DNA from: Sulfurihydrogenibium sp.
GTDB lineage: Bacteria; Aquificota; Aquificia; Aquificales; Hydrogenothermaceae
Length of the DNA: 62,774 bases
Direction of reading: 5' to 3'
Assembly (NCBI RefSeq): GCF_028276765.1
Contig: NZ_JAPYVU010000004.1
Coordinates: 1 to 62,774 of the forward strand
Positions 43,923 through 53,508 of the stretch are shown piece by piece; the first letter of the stretch is position 1; each line of letters begins with the position of its first letter. The notes under the pieces are model-generated. The model ran no database searches. It was given only the letters and a program-made list of their open reading frames with translations, and had not been told where the DNA came from. Both the position numbers and the translations under genes were made by a program.

Positions 43923-46313
43923 TTGAAGAAAAAAATTATTTTAGGGCTGATAGGCTTTATCTTTTTATTTACACTTATTTTTGGCTTGTACGTTTTTATC
44001 ATTACAAGAGACCTACCAAATGTAAAAGAGCTTGAAAACTGGAAACCTCCGGAAGCATCTGTAATCTACGATTATAAAGATAGAGTATTTTCAGAGCTTT
44101 ACGTTCAAAAAAGATACTACGTTTCTATTGATAAAATTCCGGACTATGTAAAAAAAGCATTTATAGCCGTAGAAGATAAAACATTCTACGAAAATCCTGG
44201 GATAGATTTTTTTGGAATACTAAGAGCTTTTATTAGGAATATTTTCAGCGGCGGCGTTGTAGAAGGTGGAAGTACAATTTCTCAACAGCTTGCTAAAAAC
44301 TTATTCTTAACACCGGAAAGAAGTATAAACAGAAAAATTAAAGAAATAGTCTTGGCGCTTAGATTAAACAAAGTTTATTCAAAAGACAAAATACTTGAGA
44401 TGTATCTTAATCAAATTTATTTAGGACAAGGAAGTTATGGTGTAGAAGCGGCAGCCCAAACATATTTTGGAAAACATGTATGGCAGTTGGATGTTTGCGA
44501 TGCTGCTGTATTAGCCGGACTTCCAAAAGCACCCACAAAGTATAATCCATACCAAAATTTAGACCTTGCTGAAAAAAGAAAGAAAGTCGTTCTAATGCGA
44601 ATGTTAGAAGAAGGCTATATAGATGAGCATCAATATCAAAGATGCGTTGAAAAACCTATAAGGCTTGCTGGAATTGTAAAGACAGATACATTTAACGATT
44701 ATTTTGTAGAGCTTATTAGACAGTGGGTTGTTGAAAGGTACGGCGAAGATGCTATCTCTCAAGGTGGTTTAAAAATTTATACAACCATAGACAGAGATTT
44801 ACATTATTATGCACAAAAAAGACTTCAAAATTGGCTTGAAGAGATGCAGGCACGTGTTGGATTTCCAAAGCTTTTTAAAGATGAGATTGAAAGTTTAAAA
44901 CAAAAATACGAATCTCAAAATGTCAGTCCAGAGACATTAATAGCAAATAGTATCTATGTAGCTAAAATAAAGTCTGTTTCAAAAAATAAAATAACTTTCA
45001 CGATAGACGAAGTAGAGGGTGAAGCATCTGTTAAAGGTAGCACAGCAAATTTACAAAAAGACGGCTATGTATATGTAAAATATACAGAGGATAGAAAGTT
45101 TAAAGTCTTACCATTTTTAGAAGGAGTAGTGTTAAGTATAGATTCTAAAACAGGTGGCATAAGGGTAATAGTTGGTGGATATGAATTTAGAAAGTCCCAG
45201 TTTAACAGAGCACTACAAAGCAAAAGACAGCCAGGCTCTGCTATAAAGCCGATTATATATGCAACCGCGATACAAAACGGATACACCCAAATCTCCATTT
45301 TAAAAGACGAGCCTATCTCGTTTTGGGATTACAGTCAAAATAAAGAATGGGTACCTAAGAATTACGATGGAATATACAGAGGAAACGTAATACTAAGAAC
45401 CGCATTAGCCAAAAGTTTAAACGCTGCAACTGTTTATTTACTATCTCAGTTAGATTTTGACCCTGTAATTGCTACAGCCTATAGATTAGGAATAAAACAA
45501 AAACTACCAAAATATTATTCTCTTGCTCTTGGTTCTGTAGAACTAACACCCATAGAGCTTGCAACTGTTTATGCAACCTTTGGAAATCAAGGGACAAGAT
45601 GCGAACCTTACTATATTAGGAAAGTAGTAGATAGAAACGGAAACATACTTTATCAGCAAGAGCCAAGATGTGAAGACGTATATCCAAAACCAGAAAACGC
45701 CGTTATGGTAGATTTACTTAGAGCCGTAACAACCGAAGGAACAGCAGCAAGAGCAGCATCTTTACCATTCCAAACAGCAGGAAAAACCGGAACAACAAAC
45801 GATTATGCAGACGCATGGTTTGTAGGATTTGACCCAGATTTAACAACTTTGGTATGGATTGGTTATGATAGAAGAAAGCAAATAGGAAAAGGTATAGCAG
45901 GAGCAGAAGGAGCTTTACCACTTTGGATGGATGTTATGCTGTATGCAAATAGAGGTATGTCTTACAAACAATTTCCTAAGGTGGAAGGAACTATATACAT
46001 ACCAATTGACCCAATTACGTTAAAAGTATCTAATGGAAACTGTCCCGGAAGATTCTTCCTTTTTGTCGATGGAACATATCCTCAGGTTGATTGTGATGGA
46101 AACCCTGTAGATTTAAGCAAAATTTATCCACCTCCACCACAAGAACCACCATCAGAAAATCCTACTGAAACACAACCTGAGCAACCACAAGAAAATACTC
46201 CACCACCAGATACTATAAATCCAGAAACACCAAAGGATAAAAGTTCGTCTCCTTCTGATAAGAACACGGTTGATAGTGAAGAGATAATCAATATAATAAA
46301 GAAAAATCAGTAA
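43923..46313 (+). CDS. mrcA: Penicillin-binding protein 1A (bifunctional)
   Basis: The 796-residue class A PBP polymerises and cross-links peptidoglycan. After one membrane helix (about 5-26), the glycosyltransferase domain shows VEDKTFYEN with catalytic Glu84, and [15 protein letters not shown]. The transpeptidase has the SxxK in PGSAIKP (Ser439), an SxN in AKSLNAAT, and KTG in [15 protein letters not shown] Pro/Gln-rich tail follows from about 735. The start is TTG at 43923, with AAGGA six bases upstream. Homologues in Gram-negatives often have an OB domain; a region between 300 and 400 could be it. Confidence 0.94.
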   Translation: MKKKIILGLIGFIFLFTLIFGLYVFIITRDLPNVKELENWKPPEASVIYDYKDRVFSELYVQKRYYVSIDKIPDYVKKAFIAVEDKTFYENPGIDFFGILRAFIRNIFSGGVVEGGSTISQQLAKNLFLTPERSINRKIKEIVLALRLNKVYSKDKILEMYLNQIYLGQGSYGVEAAAQTYFGKHVWQLDVCDAAVLAGLPKAPTKYNPYQNLDLAEKRKKVVLMRMLEEGYIDEHQYQRCVEKPIRLAGIVKTDTFNDYFVELIRQWVVERYGEDAISQGGLKIYTTIDRDLHYYAQKRLQNWLEEMQARVGFPKLFKDEIESLKQKYESQNVSPETLIANSIYVAKIKSVSKNKITFTIDEVEGEASVKGSTANLQKDGYVYVKYTEDRKFKVLPFLEGVVLSIDSKTGGIRVIVGGYEFRKSQFNRALQSKRQPGSAIKPIIYATAIQNGYTQISILKDEPISFWDYSQNKEWVPKNYDGIYRGNVILRTALAKSLNAATVYLLSQLDFDPVIATAYRLGIKQKLPKYYSLALGSVELTPIELATVYATFGNQGTRCEPYYIRKVVDRNGNILYQQEPRCEDVYPKPENAVMVDLLRAVTTEGTAARAASLPFQTAGKTGTTNDYADAWFVGFDPDLTTLVWIGYDRRKQIGKGIAGAEGALPLWMDVMLYANRGMSYKQFPKVEGTIYIPIDPITLKVSNGNCPGRFFLFVDGTYPQVDCDGNPVDLSKIYPPPPQEPPSENPTETQPEQPQENTPPPDTINPETPKDKSSSPSDKNTVDSEEIINIIKKNQ

Positions 46314-46327
46314 AAGGAGCTTTTGAA

Positions 46328-47572
46328 ATGAAATATGCATATCCAAATGAAAAGGGATACTTTGGAATATTTGGCGGTAAATACTTACCAGAAACTCTCA
46401 TGCCAGCTTTAGAAGAGTTAGAACAGCAGTATTTAAAAATCAAAAACGATGGGGACTTTAAAAGACAACTTTTATACTATCTTACAGAGTATGCAGGTAG
46501 ACCAACGCCTTTATATTTTGCATCACGATTAACCAATGTTGTTGGTGGAGCAAAAATTTATTTAAAAAGAGAAGACTTGTTACATACAGGAGCCCATAAG
46601 ATAAATAATACACTTGGACAGGTTTTGCTTACAAAAAAAATTGGCAAAAAAAGAATCATTGCAGAAACTGGAGCAGGACAACACGGTGTTTCTACGGCAA
46701 CAGCAGCATCTTTGTTTGGTTTAGAATGTACTATTTATATGGGTGAAGAAGACGCAGAAAGACAAGCGTTAAACGTTTTTAGAATGAAGCTGCTTGGAGC
46801 AGAAGTTAAAATAGTTAAAGCCGGCAGTAGAACATTAAAAGATGCTGTTAATGAAGCATTGAGAGATTGGGTTACTAACGTTAAGACAACTCATTATATC
46901 ATTGGTTCAGCACTTGGACCCCATCCTTTTCCGATGATTGTTAGAGATTTTCAATCTGTGATAGGCGAAGAAGTAAAACAGCAAATACTTGAAATAGAAG
47001 GAAAATTGCCTGATGTTATAGTTGCATGCGTTGGCGGGGGAAGTAATGCAATAGGTATTTTTTATCCTTTTATTGAAGACACGCAGGTTAGACTTGTTGG
47101 AGTAGAAGCGGGCGGTTATGGAATAGAAACCGGCATGCATGCAGCCAGCATAAACGGCGGTACCATTGGAGTACTTCACGGAATGAAATCTTACTTTATT
47201 CAAGATGAGTGGGGACAAATAGAAACAACCCATTCAATTTCTGCCGGATTAGACTATCCTGGTGTTGGTCCGGAGCATGCATTTTTGAAAGAAATTAAAA
47301 GAGCAGAGTATATTACCGCAACAGATGAAGAAGCATTAGAAGGGTTTTTATTGCTATCAAGAACAGAGGGGATAATACCTGCGTTAGAAAGCTCCCATGC
47401 TGTTATAAAAGCGGTAGAAATTGCAAAAAGCTTAGACAAATCTAAATCTGTTGTTATAAATCTATCAGGCAGAGGAGATAAAGACGTTCAATCGGTAAAA
47501 AATCTTCTTGATACAGATAAAGAGTTGTATGAAAGATTGCTAAGCAGATTAAAAGAAAAGTATGGGGTTTGA
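46328..47572 (+). CDS. trpB: Tryptophan synthase beta chain
   Basis: The 414-residue PLP enzyme joins indole and serine. It shows the N-terminal [19 protein letters not shown], the PLP lysine in [13 protein letters not shown] (Lys91), [13 protein letters not shown] with the catalytic Glu, and [10 protein letters not shown], which holds the cofactor phosphate. These are features of TrpB1, the form that pairs with TrpA, although trpA is not in the window. It follows mrcA after 14 bases with AAGGAG, so the two may be co-transcribed. Confidence 0.96.
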   Translation: MKYAYPNEKGYFGIFGGKYLPETLMPALEELEQQYLKIKNDGDFKRQLLYYLTEYAGRPTPLYFASRLTNVVGGAKIYLKREDLLHTGAHKINNTLGQVLLTKKIGKKRIIAETGAGQHGVSTATAASLFGLECTIYMGEEDAERQALNVFRMKLLGAEVKIVKAGSRTLKDAVNEALRDWVTNVKTTHYIIGSALGPHPFPMIVRDFQSVIGEEVKQQILEIEGKLPDVIVACVGGGSNAIGIFYPFIEDTQVRLVGVEAGGYGIETGMHAASINGGTIGVLHGMKSYFIQDEWGQIETTHSISAGLDYPGVGPEHAFLKEIKRAEYITATDEEALEGFLLLSRTEGIIPALESSHAVIKAVEIAKSLDKSKSVVINLSGRGDKDVQSVKNLLDTDKELYERLLSRLKEKYGV

Positions 47573-47580
47573 AACTCTCT

Positions 47581-47672
47581 ATACGTCGGATGAGAAATTT
47601 AATAAAAGTATGAGATTCTTTGCACGGCTGCAGAATGATAACATTAGGTAACTTTATCATCCTAATGTTGAT
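47581..47672. repeat. Family B repeat, left part only
   Basis: It begins ATACGTCGGATGAGAAATTT, matching the outer end of family B, and continues into GAGATTCTTTGCACGGCTGCAGAATGA. The second half is strongly decayed (TATCATCCTAATG). It lies between the convergent trpB and yihY-like genes. Confidence 0.55.
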
Positions 47673-47738
47673 TTGAAAAGAATAGAAGCACTTGCTTACT
47701 TATCAATTCTTAACTATCCACCAATCATTTTGCAAGAC

Positions 47739-48647
47739 CTAAACTTTCTCTAAGTAATAAATCATCCTTTCTCCAATCAATAAAATATCGAAACATAACT
47801 TTACCCATATAATAAATGTAAAGATAGAGCCCATGGTCAAATAAAGAGGATTGGCTGAAAAAAAGTTTAAAATTAAAAAAGTAAATGCGATTTTTAAAAG
47901 AAACACGAGCATACTTATAAAAATTGAAATTGTTAGAACATGTTTAATAAAATTCTTCCTTTTTTCTTGGACGGGCGTAAAAAAATAGTAAATAAGCCAT
48001 ATTATAAGAGCAAAAATAAATATTTCAGAAAGATTTAAAATTATCTGAAGCAAACCTAATTTATTATTAATGAATTCAAGGAAATTTTTAATTCTTTCAA
48101 TAAAAAGAATATCTTTACTTACATCGGAAGAAATTTTTTCTATATTAGAAAATAAAAATTTTACGATAAATAAAAAAACATAGAAGACAAGAATTAATGT
48201 AACCAAGAAAGGTAAGGCTAACATGGATATGATTAAAATTACTTTACCCTCGGCAACCTTTGCCTCGTATATATAACTAAAAGCTTGAGATATAGCTACA
48301 AACAAGTCTTTTGAAAAAAATATAGAAAGAAGAATAGTTATAACGATAGACTTTTGAGCAACTTGATATTGTGAGAGTTTTAAAACAGTATTCAAAAAAC
48401 TTTCTGCAGAATTAGGAAAGATTTTATAAAGGATGAAATAAATTTCAGAAATATTGATAATTGCAATTAAAGAAATTACAGATATTATGAAAAATAATAA
48501 AGGAAAAATTGTCATTAAGAAATAGAATGTTAAGGCTGAAGAATGGTAAGCGTAATTATTTGCTATATAGTCTTTTAATGATAGATACAGAATTTTAAAA
48601 GGGGTTTTTACAACCCCTACTTTGTTATCAACTTTCTGCTTTAACAA
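47739..48647 (-). CDS. YihY/BrkB-family membrane protein
   Basis: The 302-residue protein matches the YihY/virulence factor BrkB family, with six likely membrane helices and the conserved stretches NYAYHSSALTFYFLMTIFPLLFF near the N-terminus and GSIFTFIIWVKLCFDILLIGERMIYYL near the C-terminus. The family was once misnamed RNase BN; its true function is unknown. It overlaps the upstream YtxH-like gene by 20 bases. Confidence 0.85.
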   Translation of the reverse strand: MLKQKVDNKVGVVKTPFKILYLSLKDYIANNYAYHSSALTFYFLMTIFPLLFFIISVISLIAIINISEIYFILYKIFPNSAESFLNTVLKLSQYQVAQKSIVITILLSIFFSKDLFVAISQAFSYIYEAKVAEGKVILIISMLALPFLVTLILVFYVFLFIVKFLFSNIEKISSDVSKDILFIERIKNFLEFINNKLGLLQIILNLSEIFIFALIIWLIYYFFTPVQEKRKNFIKHVLTISIFISMLVFLLKIAFTFLILNFFSANPLYLTMGSIFTFIIWVKLCFDILLIGERMIYYLEKV

Positions 48648-48921
48648 CTTCTTCTAATTTTCTAACTTTCTCTTCAATTTCAGCCAAGGTTTTTTCTTTT
48701 TCTTCTTTTGTTAAAGTTTCTTCTTTTTTGATCAAAGAAGTTAACCTTTCAATTAAATCATTAACCGCCGTTTTTGCTTTTTCTGTAAGTTCAGCTTCTT
48801 TTAGATTTTCTTGGATTTCTGATAATTTTGCTAAAATTTCATCCTTTCTTTTGTATGCAAAATATGCTCCTACTGCTCCAAGAACAGAACCTACCGCAAT
48901 TAATAGTGTTGACTTTTTCAT
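48628..48921 (-). CDS. YtxH-like small membrane-anchored protein (paralogue 1)
   Basis: The 97-residue protein has an N-terminal membrane helix (about 5-22, GSVLGAVGAYFAYKRK) and a long amphipathic helix rich in Lys/Glu, the layout of YtxH-type proteins. It is a clear paralogue of the next upstream gene (48934-49224): hydrophobic start, basic junction (RKDEILAKL here, RKKEILEKI there), then a coiled coil ending VRKLEEVV / IKKLEKIL. It overlaps the yihY-like gene by 20 bases. Confidence 0.7.
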   Translation of the reverse strand: MKKSTLLIAVGSVLGAVGAYFAYKRKDEILAKLSEIQENLKEAELTEKAKTAVNDLIERLTSLIKKEETLTKEEKEKTLAEIEEKVRKLEEVVKAES

Positions 48922-48933
48922 TTTGCTTACCTC

Positions 48934-49224
48934 CTATGATTGTAATATCTTTTCTAACTTTTTTATTTTTTCTTCCACAATATTAAGTATATCCTCTTCT
49001 TCCTCTTTTGCAACCTTTTCAGATTTATCCAAAAACGACTTCACTGACTCTATTACATCCTTTGCCTTGTCTTTGATTTCACTTGTTAAATCGTTATCTT
49101 TTATTTTCTTTTCAAGATTTCCTATTTTTTCTAAAATCTCTTTCTTTCTATCAGCAACAACATATCCAAATAACGCTCCTAAAATAAAAGCAATTAACCC
49201 TAATAGAAAGTTTTTGTTTTTCAT
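48934..49224 (-). CDS. YtxH-like small membrane-anchored protein (paralogue 2)
   Basis: The 96-residue protein has one N-terminal membrane helix (about 4-24, LLGLIAFILGALFGYVVAD), then a basic turn and a Lys/Glu coiled coil to the end. It is 12 bases upstream of its paralogue and shares four bases with the membrane protein gene before it. Both paralogues may form a coiled-coil assembly at the inner membrane; this is inferred from sequence layout only. Confidence 0.7.
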   Translation of the reverse strand: MKNKNFLLGLIAFILGALFGYVVADRKKEILEKIGNLEKKIKDNDLTSEIKDKAKDVIESVKSFLDKSEKVAKEEEEDILNIVEEKIKKLEKILQS

Positions 49225-49451
49225 TTCCTTCTCCTAAACATTCTCATAAACCCCAAAAATCTGCCCATAACCTGAAAGCCTTGAATAAATCCTATAATTT
49301 TTGGAGAAATGGTTTTATAATCATTCCTTATATCATTAATCAAGGTCATTAGTTTTATCAAAACAAGTATCCAAACTATAGTTCTTATTAAGGCAAAAAT
49401 TGCCATAAATATCATTGAAGTTGCAATTATTCCTAAAAATACAGCTTCCAT
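49221..49451 (-). CDS. Small membrane protein, unknown
   Basis: The 76-residue protein has one long or two short hydrophobic helices (about 4-38) and a basic C-terminus ending MRMFRRRK. It overlaps the YtxH-like paralogue 2 by four bases and lies 13 bases after osmC, forming a tight envelope-gene run osmC - this gene - YtxH pair - YihY. It resembles DUF948-like short proteins loosely; no family is claimed. Confidence 0.6.
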   Translation of the reverse strand: MEAVFLGIIATSMIFMAIFALIRTIVWILVLIKLMTLINDIRNDYKTISPKIIGFIQGFQVMGRFLGFMRMFRRRK

Positions 49452-49464
49452 CTTAATAAAACCT

Positions 49465-49848
49465 CTATACTAATTTAACTTCTATCTCTGGTGCTTTTAA
49501 CATTGAGTTGCTAACAGTACAACCTCTTTTTCCAATGACAATAACCCTCTCTCTTTGCTCCGGTGTTAAATCTCCATCAAATGATACTTCTAAGGTTATA
49601 TATTCATATCTATTTTCTGTTTCATGCTTTTTGCCATGAATACTAATTTTCAAATTTGATATATTAAGCCCCTTATGTTTTGCATAAGCATCAACTGTTA
49701 TACCAAAGCAGTATCCGATGGATATTAGCATTAAATCTGTTGCGTTGAAAGTAGTATCTGATAAATTTAAAACAAAATCTTTATTTTCCATTTTTCCTAA
49801 AAAACCTTTATCTGTCAGTTCTACTATTGCCTTTTTTTCTTCTGCCAT
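49465..49848 (-). CDS. OsmC/Ohr-family protein
   Basis: The protein of 127 residues has the OsmC fold motifs: NATDLMLISIGYCFGITVDAYA with the first reactive Cys, and IVIGKRGCTVSNSML with the second. Such proteins reduce organic hydroperoxides. The start at 49848 (MAEEKKAIVEL) is preferred over an ATG-led frame from 49884 because the 12 extra residues come from the adjacent TnpB element's end sequence. The insertion of that element may have separated this gene from its original promoter. Confidence 0.85.
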   Translation of the reverse strand: MAEEKKAIVELTDKGFLGKMENKDFVLNLSDTTFNATDLMLISIGYCFGITVDAYAKHKGLNISNLKISIHGKKHETENRYEYITLEVSFDGDLTPEQRERVIVIGKRGCTVSNSMLKAPEIEVKLV

Positions 49849-49858
49849 TTTAACCTGG

Positions 49859-51556
49859 TCAACCAAACTGTACAAATCTTGCACAGCTTGGGTCAGGGTA
49901 TTTGTATTCCGCCATTTCAGACACTTCCGACCCTGACAGGCGGTATTTTGGAAGTGTCATAGTCCCTGTACCAAGCACAGGAACTAACCTGTTAGCCACT
50001 GCTATCCAATCCTTTGAAACGATTACACGCTTCAAAGGAGAAAGATCTCTATACAATCTTTCAAGACAGCAGAAGGCTAAGGCTATGGAAAGAACTTGCC
50101 AGCTTTTATGTCCGCTTGTAGGCAGACCCCTCACCTGTTCCTTCCGTTGGTTGACAGGCTGTTGGGTAGCTGTCTTGCTCTTTCCACTTTCTAAACGTTC
50201 AACGTCCAACGTGAAACGTTCAACGTTCAACGTGAGACGTGAGACGTGGTTTTGTAATGTTTTTAGGTTTTTTCTTAATTTTGCTAATGTGCTTTTTAGT
50301 TTGTTTCTTTTGTATTCGTTTTTCTCTTCTTTTAACTTTTGTTTTAGTTTTTTAATGTTATCTTCAATTCTTGCTATAGTGTATGATAGAAAATCAGTAT
50401 CGTTTAACAGCTCTTTGTAATTTTTAGGCAGTCTCTCTTTATATCCCAATCCTCTTCTTGATATTACGTAAGCTCCTGCTATGTCTTTGTCTATGTTGTA
50501 TTGTGGTGCGTATTTGAGTTTTCCAATTACTGATGTATACGCAGGATTGACTTTTATTATTTCTATCCCGTTTCTTTTTGCCAGTATCTCTATTTTGTTT
50601 AACAGTCTTTTATAGCTCCATTTTTGTAGTCTTCTTCTTAATTTTGCAAATCCATCTCCTCTTTTGCCTTTTGGTAGTTTGTTTAAGTTTTCGATAGATA
50701 TTGCTTTTTTCTCTTCCTTTGCTATCTCTATTATCCTATGTGCTATTTGCCATTCTAAATACTGTCTTTTTTCTGAGTTTGCTTCTAATAATTCGTTTAA
50801 ATTAATGCTTTTATACTTTTCTAAATTTCCGTCTTTACTTGTAAAAGCTAACGCTAAATGAAATGGATATGCGTTTACATCTATGCCTATTATTCCATTG
50901 TCTTTTTTGATTGTGATAGGTGGTGTTTTCTCTTCTATAGATATAAAAGCGTATACATTACCGTTTTTTACTTTTAGTCTGACTGAGTATGGAAACCATT
51001 CTCTGTATTTATATGCATTTTCAAGCATGAACATAAAATATATCCATTTGTCATTTTTTCTTTTAACATCTCTAATTACTTTTGCGTAGATATATTGTCT
51101 ATTCCCTGTATTTATTCTCAAATATAGCTCATTATCAATCCACTGAAATCTTAAATTTAGATTTCCTTGTTTAGATTTATCTCCTCTTGAATACAAATTT
51201 CCCTGTCTGCTTTCTTTCCATTTTGTCTTTAGCTGTTTTCTTCTTTTACCTGTCAAATGGTTTTTCTTTAGTTGCTCAAACACTTTCCTTGAGCCAAAGA
51301 TAAGCTTTTTTGGATTTTGACCTCTTTCTTCGCATGATGAAATCATTGATTGTGCTAAAAATATAGCATCATCTGAGTATCTTGTGTTTATGCTAAATAG
51401 TCTTGATAAATGCTTTTTTAAATCTTTTCTTTTTTCACCTTCTAATAACCTTTGATAAGAATATCTCATAGCAGATGAAAATCTACGCATCAAATCTAAT
51501 ACAATCTTTTTGTCTTGCATATTTTGAAATTCAATCAGGCATTGGAGTGTTGTCAT
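49859..51556 (-). CDS. TnpB-like RuvC nuclease without zinc ribbon
   Basis: The 565-residue protein has the RuvC motifs of TnpB/OrfB: GIIGIDVNAY (Asp226), AISIENLNKL (Glu289) and YNIDKDIAGAYVISRRG (Asp358). Between the last two, where classical TnpB has a CxxC ... CxxC zinc ribbon, it reads NPAYTSVIGKLKY with no cysteine. After residue about 400 it continues with a Lys/Glu coiled coil, a segment encoded by 7-bp repeats, and a tail (VPVLGTGTMTLPKYR ... EYKYPDP). Classical TnpB ends near 400 residues. TnpB proteins are RNA-guided nucleases whose guide RNA comes from the 3' end of the element. The fully intact triad suggests it can be active. Confidence 0.75.
   Translation of the reverse strand: MTTLQCLIEFQNMQDKKIVLDLMRRFSSAMRYSYQRLLEGEKRKDLKKHLSRLFSINTRYSDDAIFLAQSMISSCEERGQNPKKLIFGSRKVFEQLKKNHLTGKRRKQLKTKWKESRQGNLYSRGDKSKQGNLNLRFQWIDNELYLRINTGNRQYIYAKVIRDVKRKNDKWIYFMFMLENAYKYREWFPYSVRLKVKNGNVYAFISIEEKTPPITIKKDNGIIGIDVNAYPFHLALAFTSKDGNLEKYKSINLNELLEANSEKRQYLEWQIAHRIIEIAKEEKKAISIENLNKLPKGKRGDGFAKLRRRLQKWSYKRLLNKIEILAKRNGIEIIKVNPAYTSVIGKLKYAPQYNIDKDIAGAYVISRRGLGYKERLPKNYKELLNDTDFLSYTIARIEDNIKKLKQKLKEEKNEYKRNKLKSTLAKLRKNLKTLQNHVSRLTLNVERFTLDVERLESGKSKTATQQPVNQRKEQVRGLPTSGHKSWQVLSIALAFCCLERLYRDLSPLKRVIVSKDWIAVANRLVPVLGTGTMTLPKYRLSGSEVSEMAEYKYPDPSCARFVQFG
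49890..49958 (-). other. Interleaved complementary blocks at the 3' end of tnpB
   Basis: Three pairs of complementary blocks occur in the order A B C A' B' C': GTCAGGG (49892-49898) with CCCTGAC (49931-49937), CCGCC (49909-49913) with GGCGG (49939-49943), and GACACTTCC (49920-49928) with GGAAGTGTC (49950-49958). Because each pair crosses the others, they cannot all form at once as simple hairpins. The site is where TnpB guide RNAs end, so an RNA pseudoknot or alternative DNA structures are possible. Confidence 0.55.
50011..50038. repeat. Inverted repeat within tnpB
   Basis: CCTTTGAA (50011-50018) and TTCAAAGG (50031-50038) form a perfect 8-bp stem around a 12-base loop, inside the tnpB C-terminal extension. 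It may belong to a guide-RNA scaffold. Confidence 0.5.
50194..50249. repeat. Eight tandem heptamers (AACGTNN) within tnpB
   Basis: Eight 7-bp units follow each other: AACGTTC, AACGTCC, AACGTGA, AACGTTC, AACGTTC, AACGTGA, GACGTGA, GACGTGG. Because 7 is not a multiple of 3, three units make one 7-residue protein repeat (LTLNVER / FTLDVER). It marks the start of the extra C-terminal region and could be an inserted repeat. Confidence 0.8.
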
Positions 51557-51660
51557 CTTTAATTACTCTCTTTTCTTACTATTTACAATTTTAAACTTTT
51601 TGTTTTTATATTATCAACATACGCTTTTTTACACTTTTTTACAGAAAATAGCAACTGTTG

Positions 51661-52341
51661 TTAACCTCCCATTAACTTCTTTCTATAATCAGATAAAAAA
51701 TTGTGTGCTAATCTGACTGGTTCAGGAAGTTTATATCCATTCAATGACTTTATTATAACATAAAGAGAATTTTCTATTGAAATGTTATTTCCCGGTGATA
51801 TAAATATTGGTTTAGTGTTTTTCTTAGTTCTTAAAACATAGCCTATTTTTTCATTAGTTTTTGGGTCATATATAAAATTATATGCCAAATCTTGATTTGG
51901 TGGGTCTTGATACTTTCCGTAGAGAGGTGTTTTGCCACATCCAACAGAAACCGTATCAGTAATAACTCCAAAATGTGATGCAATACCCATTCTCCTTGGA
52001 TGTAATATTCCCTGTCCATCAAGGATAAAAACGTCAACCTTTATCTTAAGTTTTTTATAAGCTTCTATGATAACCGGCAGTTCTCTAAAGGCTAAGAAAG
52101 TGGGAACGTAAGGAAAATCCATCTCTTTCTCTGCCAATACTTTTTCTACAATCTCAAATGATTTTATATCTATTACTACAATCGAAGAAATGGCTAAGGT
52201 TGGATTTTGATAAGGATTCAAAAACGTTGTATCTATCCCTGCAATATATCTTATTTCGTCAATATTTATTTTATCTTTTAAGTTTAATTTTTTAGACAGC
52301 TCTATTTGTTGTTTTTTCAGGCTTTCTAAATCTATTTCCAT
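51661..52341 (-). CDS. nfi: Endonuclease V
   Basis: The 226-residue enzyme cleaves DNA near deaminated bases, chiefly hypoxanthine. It has IAGIDTTF (first metal Asp), PYVPTFLAFRELP (with the conserved Tyr wedge and Glu), and FILDGQGILHPRRMGIASHFGV (second metal Asp and His). The start at 52341 has GGAG six bases upstream; an in-frame ATG at 52374 would add 11 residues with only a weak ribosome-binding site. It is the last gene of the mre-rod run; the TnpB element follows it. Confidence 0.93.
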   Translation of the reverse strand: MEIDLESLKKQQIELSKKLNLKDKINIDEIRYIAGIDTTFLNPYQNPTLAISSIVVIDIKSFEIVEKVLAEKEMDFPYVPTFLAFRELPVIIEAYKKLKIKVDVFILDGQGILHPRRMGIASHFGVITDTVSVGCGKTPLYGKYQDPPNQDLAYNFIYDPKTNEKIGYVLRTKKNTKPIFISPGNNISIENSLYVIIKSLNGYKLPEPVRLAHNFLSDYRKKLMGG

Positions 52342-52380
52342 TTTTAACTCCACAAAATGCTTAAACTTGTCCATTTTCTT

Positions 52381-53508
52381 TTAATAATTTAAAGCGTCTT
52401 GACTGTGAAATCTAAAACCTTCTTTTTTGTTTATGTATTCAATGTTTAAAACAATCATTATCATTAGACTAAACATTATTAAGGCGGTTCCACCGTAGCT
52501 TAAAAATGGCAATGGAACGCCAACAACAGGTGCCATTCCTACATTCATCGCAATATTTATAAATGCTTGAAATCCGATGATTGAAGCAATTCCATAGCAC
52601 AAAAACTTTCCAAATAGTTCATTAGTCTTCATTCCTATATAAAAAATTCTTAAACTTAAAATAAAGTAGACTGTTAAAATTAAAAATGAAACTACAAAGC
52701 CCCACTCTTCTCCAATAGTTGCATATATAAAGTCCGTGTGCTGTTCTGGCAAGAAGTAATATTTAGACTGTGAGCCTTGAAGATATCCTTTTCCGGTTAG
52801 CATTCCAGAACCAATTGCAATTTTAGACTGAATAATGTGATAGGCTGTTCCTTTTGGGTCGCTTTCCGGATTTAAAAAAGCTATAATTCTATTTTTTTGA
52901 TAATCTTTTAAATGTGTCCATATAAAAGGACTTAAAATTATTCCTATCAATACAAATCCAATTATATATTTAATGTTAAACTTTGCTAAAAATACCATGA
53001 CCAAAACTGGCAAAACAACAAGAATCGCGCTTCCAAGGTCTGGTTGAGAATAAATTAGCATGAAGGGGATAGCCGATAGTCCCATTATTTTTAGAAAGTC
53101 TTTAAAAGATAGAGGAAGTTTTGTGTTAGATATAAAATACGCTGAAAAGATGATCGTTGAAAATTTTGCTACTTCTGACGGTTGAAGTTGGAAAAAACCT
53201 AAATTTATCCATCTTTTAGCTCCAAGAATAGAAACACCAAAAAATTTGACCAAGATAAGAAGAATAACGCTTACTAAGTATAAATAAAAAGATATATATC
53301 CAAACTTCCTGTATTCTATCAAAAAAGGCAAAAAAGTAATTATAAAGAAAGCAATAGAAACGAAAACAATCTGCTTTATGTATAAATTTGAATACTCATG
53401 ATAAGATGCACTGTAAATGTTAATAACACTCCAAATCAGTAAAAAGGCTGTAGATAAATAAACAATTAGGTCTGTTTGCTTAATTTTTTTGAATAAATTA
53501 AACATCAT
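52381..53508 (-). CDS. rodA: Peptidoglycan polymerase RodA
   Basis: This 375-residue SEDS protein has about ten membrane helices. Conserved stretches include LGAKRWINLGFFQLQPSEVAKF, QPDLGSAILV, the SEDS loop GSGMLTGKGYLQGSQSKYYFLPEQHTDFIYATIGEEWGF with its catalytic-region Asp, and the C-terminal GMAPVVGVPLPFLSYGGTALI. RodA polymerises glycan strands together with PBP2 (next gene upstream), with which it overlaps by four bases. Confidence 0.95.
   Translation of the reverse strand: MMFNLFKKIKQTDLIVYLSTAFLLIWSVINIYSASYHEYSNLYIKQIVFVSIAFFIITFLPFLIEYRKFGYISFYLYLVSVILLILVKFFGVSILGAKRWINLGFFQLQPSEVAKFSTIIFSAYFISNTKLPLSFKDFLKIMGLSAIPFMLIYSQPDLGSAILVVLPVLVMVFLAKFNIKYIIGFVLIGIILSPFIWTHLKDYQKNRIIAFLNPESDPKGTAYHIIQSKIAIGSGMLTGKGYLQGSQSKYYFLPEQHTDFIYATIGEEWGFVVSFLILTVYFILSLRIFYIGMKTNELFGKFLCYGIASIIGFQAFINIAMNVGMAPVVGVPLPFLSYGGTALIMFSLMIMIVLNIEYINKKEGFRFHSQDALNY

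Larger units (their letters stand above)
49859..51660 (-). mobile_element. TnpB-only (IS605/IS1341-type) element
   Basis: A single TnpB-like gene with flanking non-coding sequence (51557-51660, AT-rich) separates osmC from nfi. No TnpA (Y1) gene is present, so the element would need a helper for movement. The exact ends are not certain: the right end is probably between the TnpB stop and the osmC start (about 49848-49890), the left end between 51557 and 51660. Base composition in the 3' part (49890-50180) is richer in G+C than the surroundings. Confidence 0.55.

Noticed and set aside
49902..50420. 172-residue open frame on the plus strand opposite tnpB
   Set aside because: It is antisense to the tnpB C-terminal region, has no family features, and its open length is explained by the codon bias and short repeats of the opposite strand.
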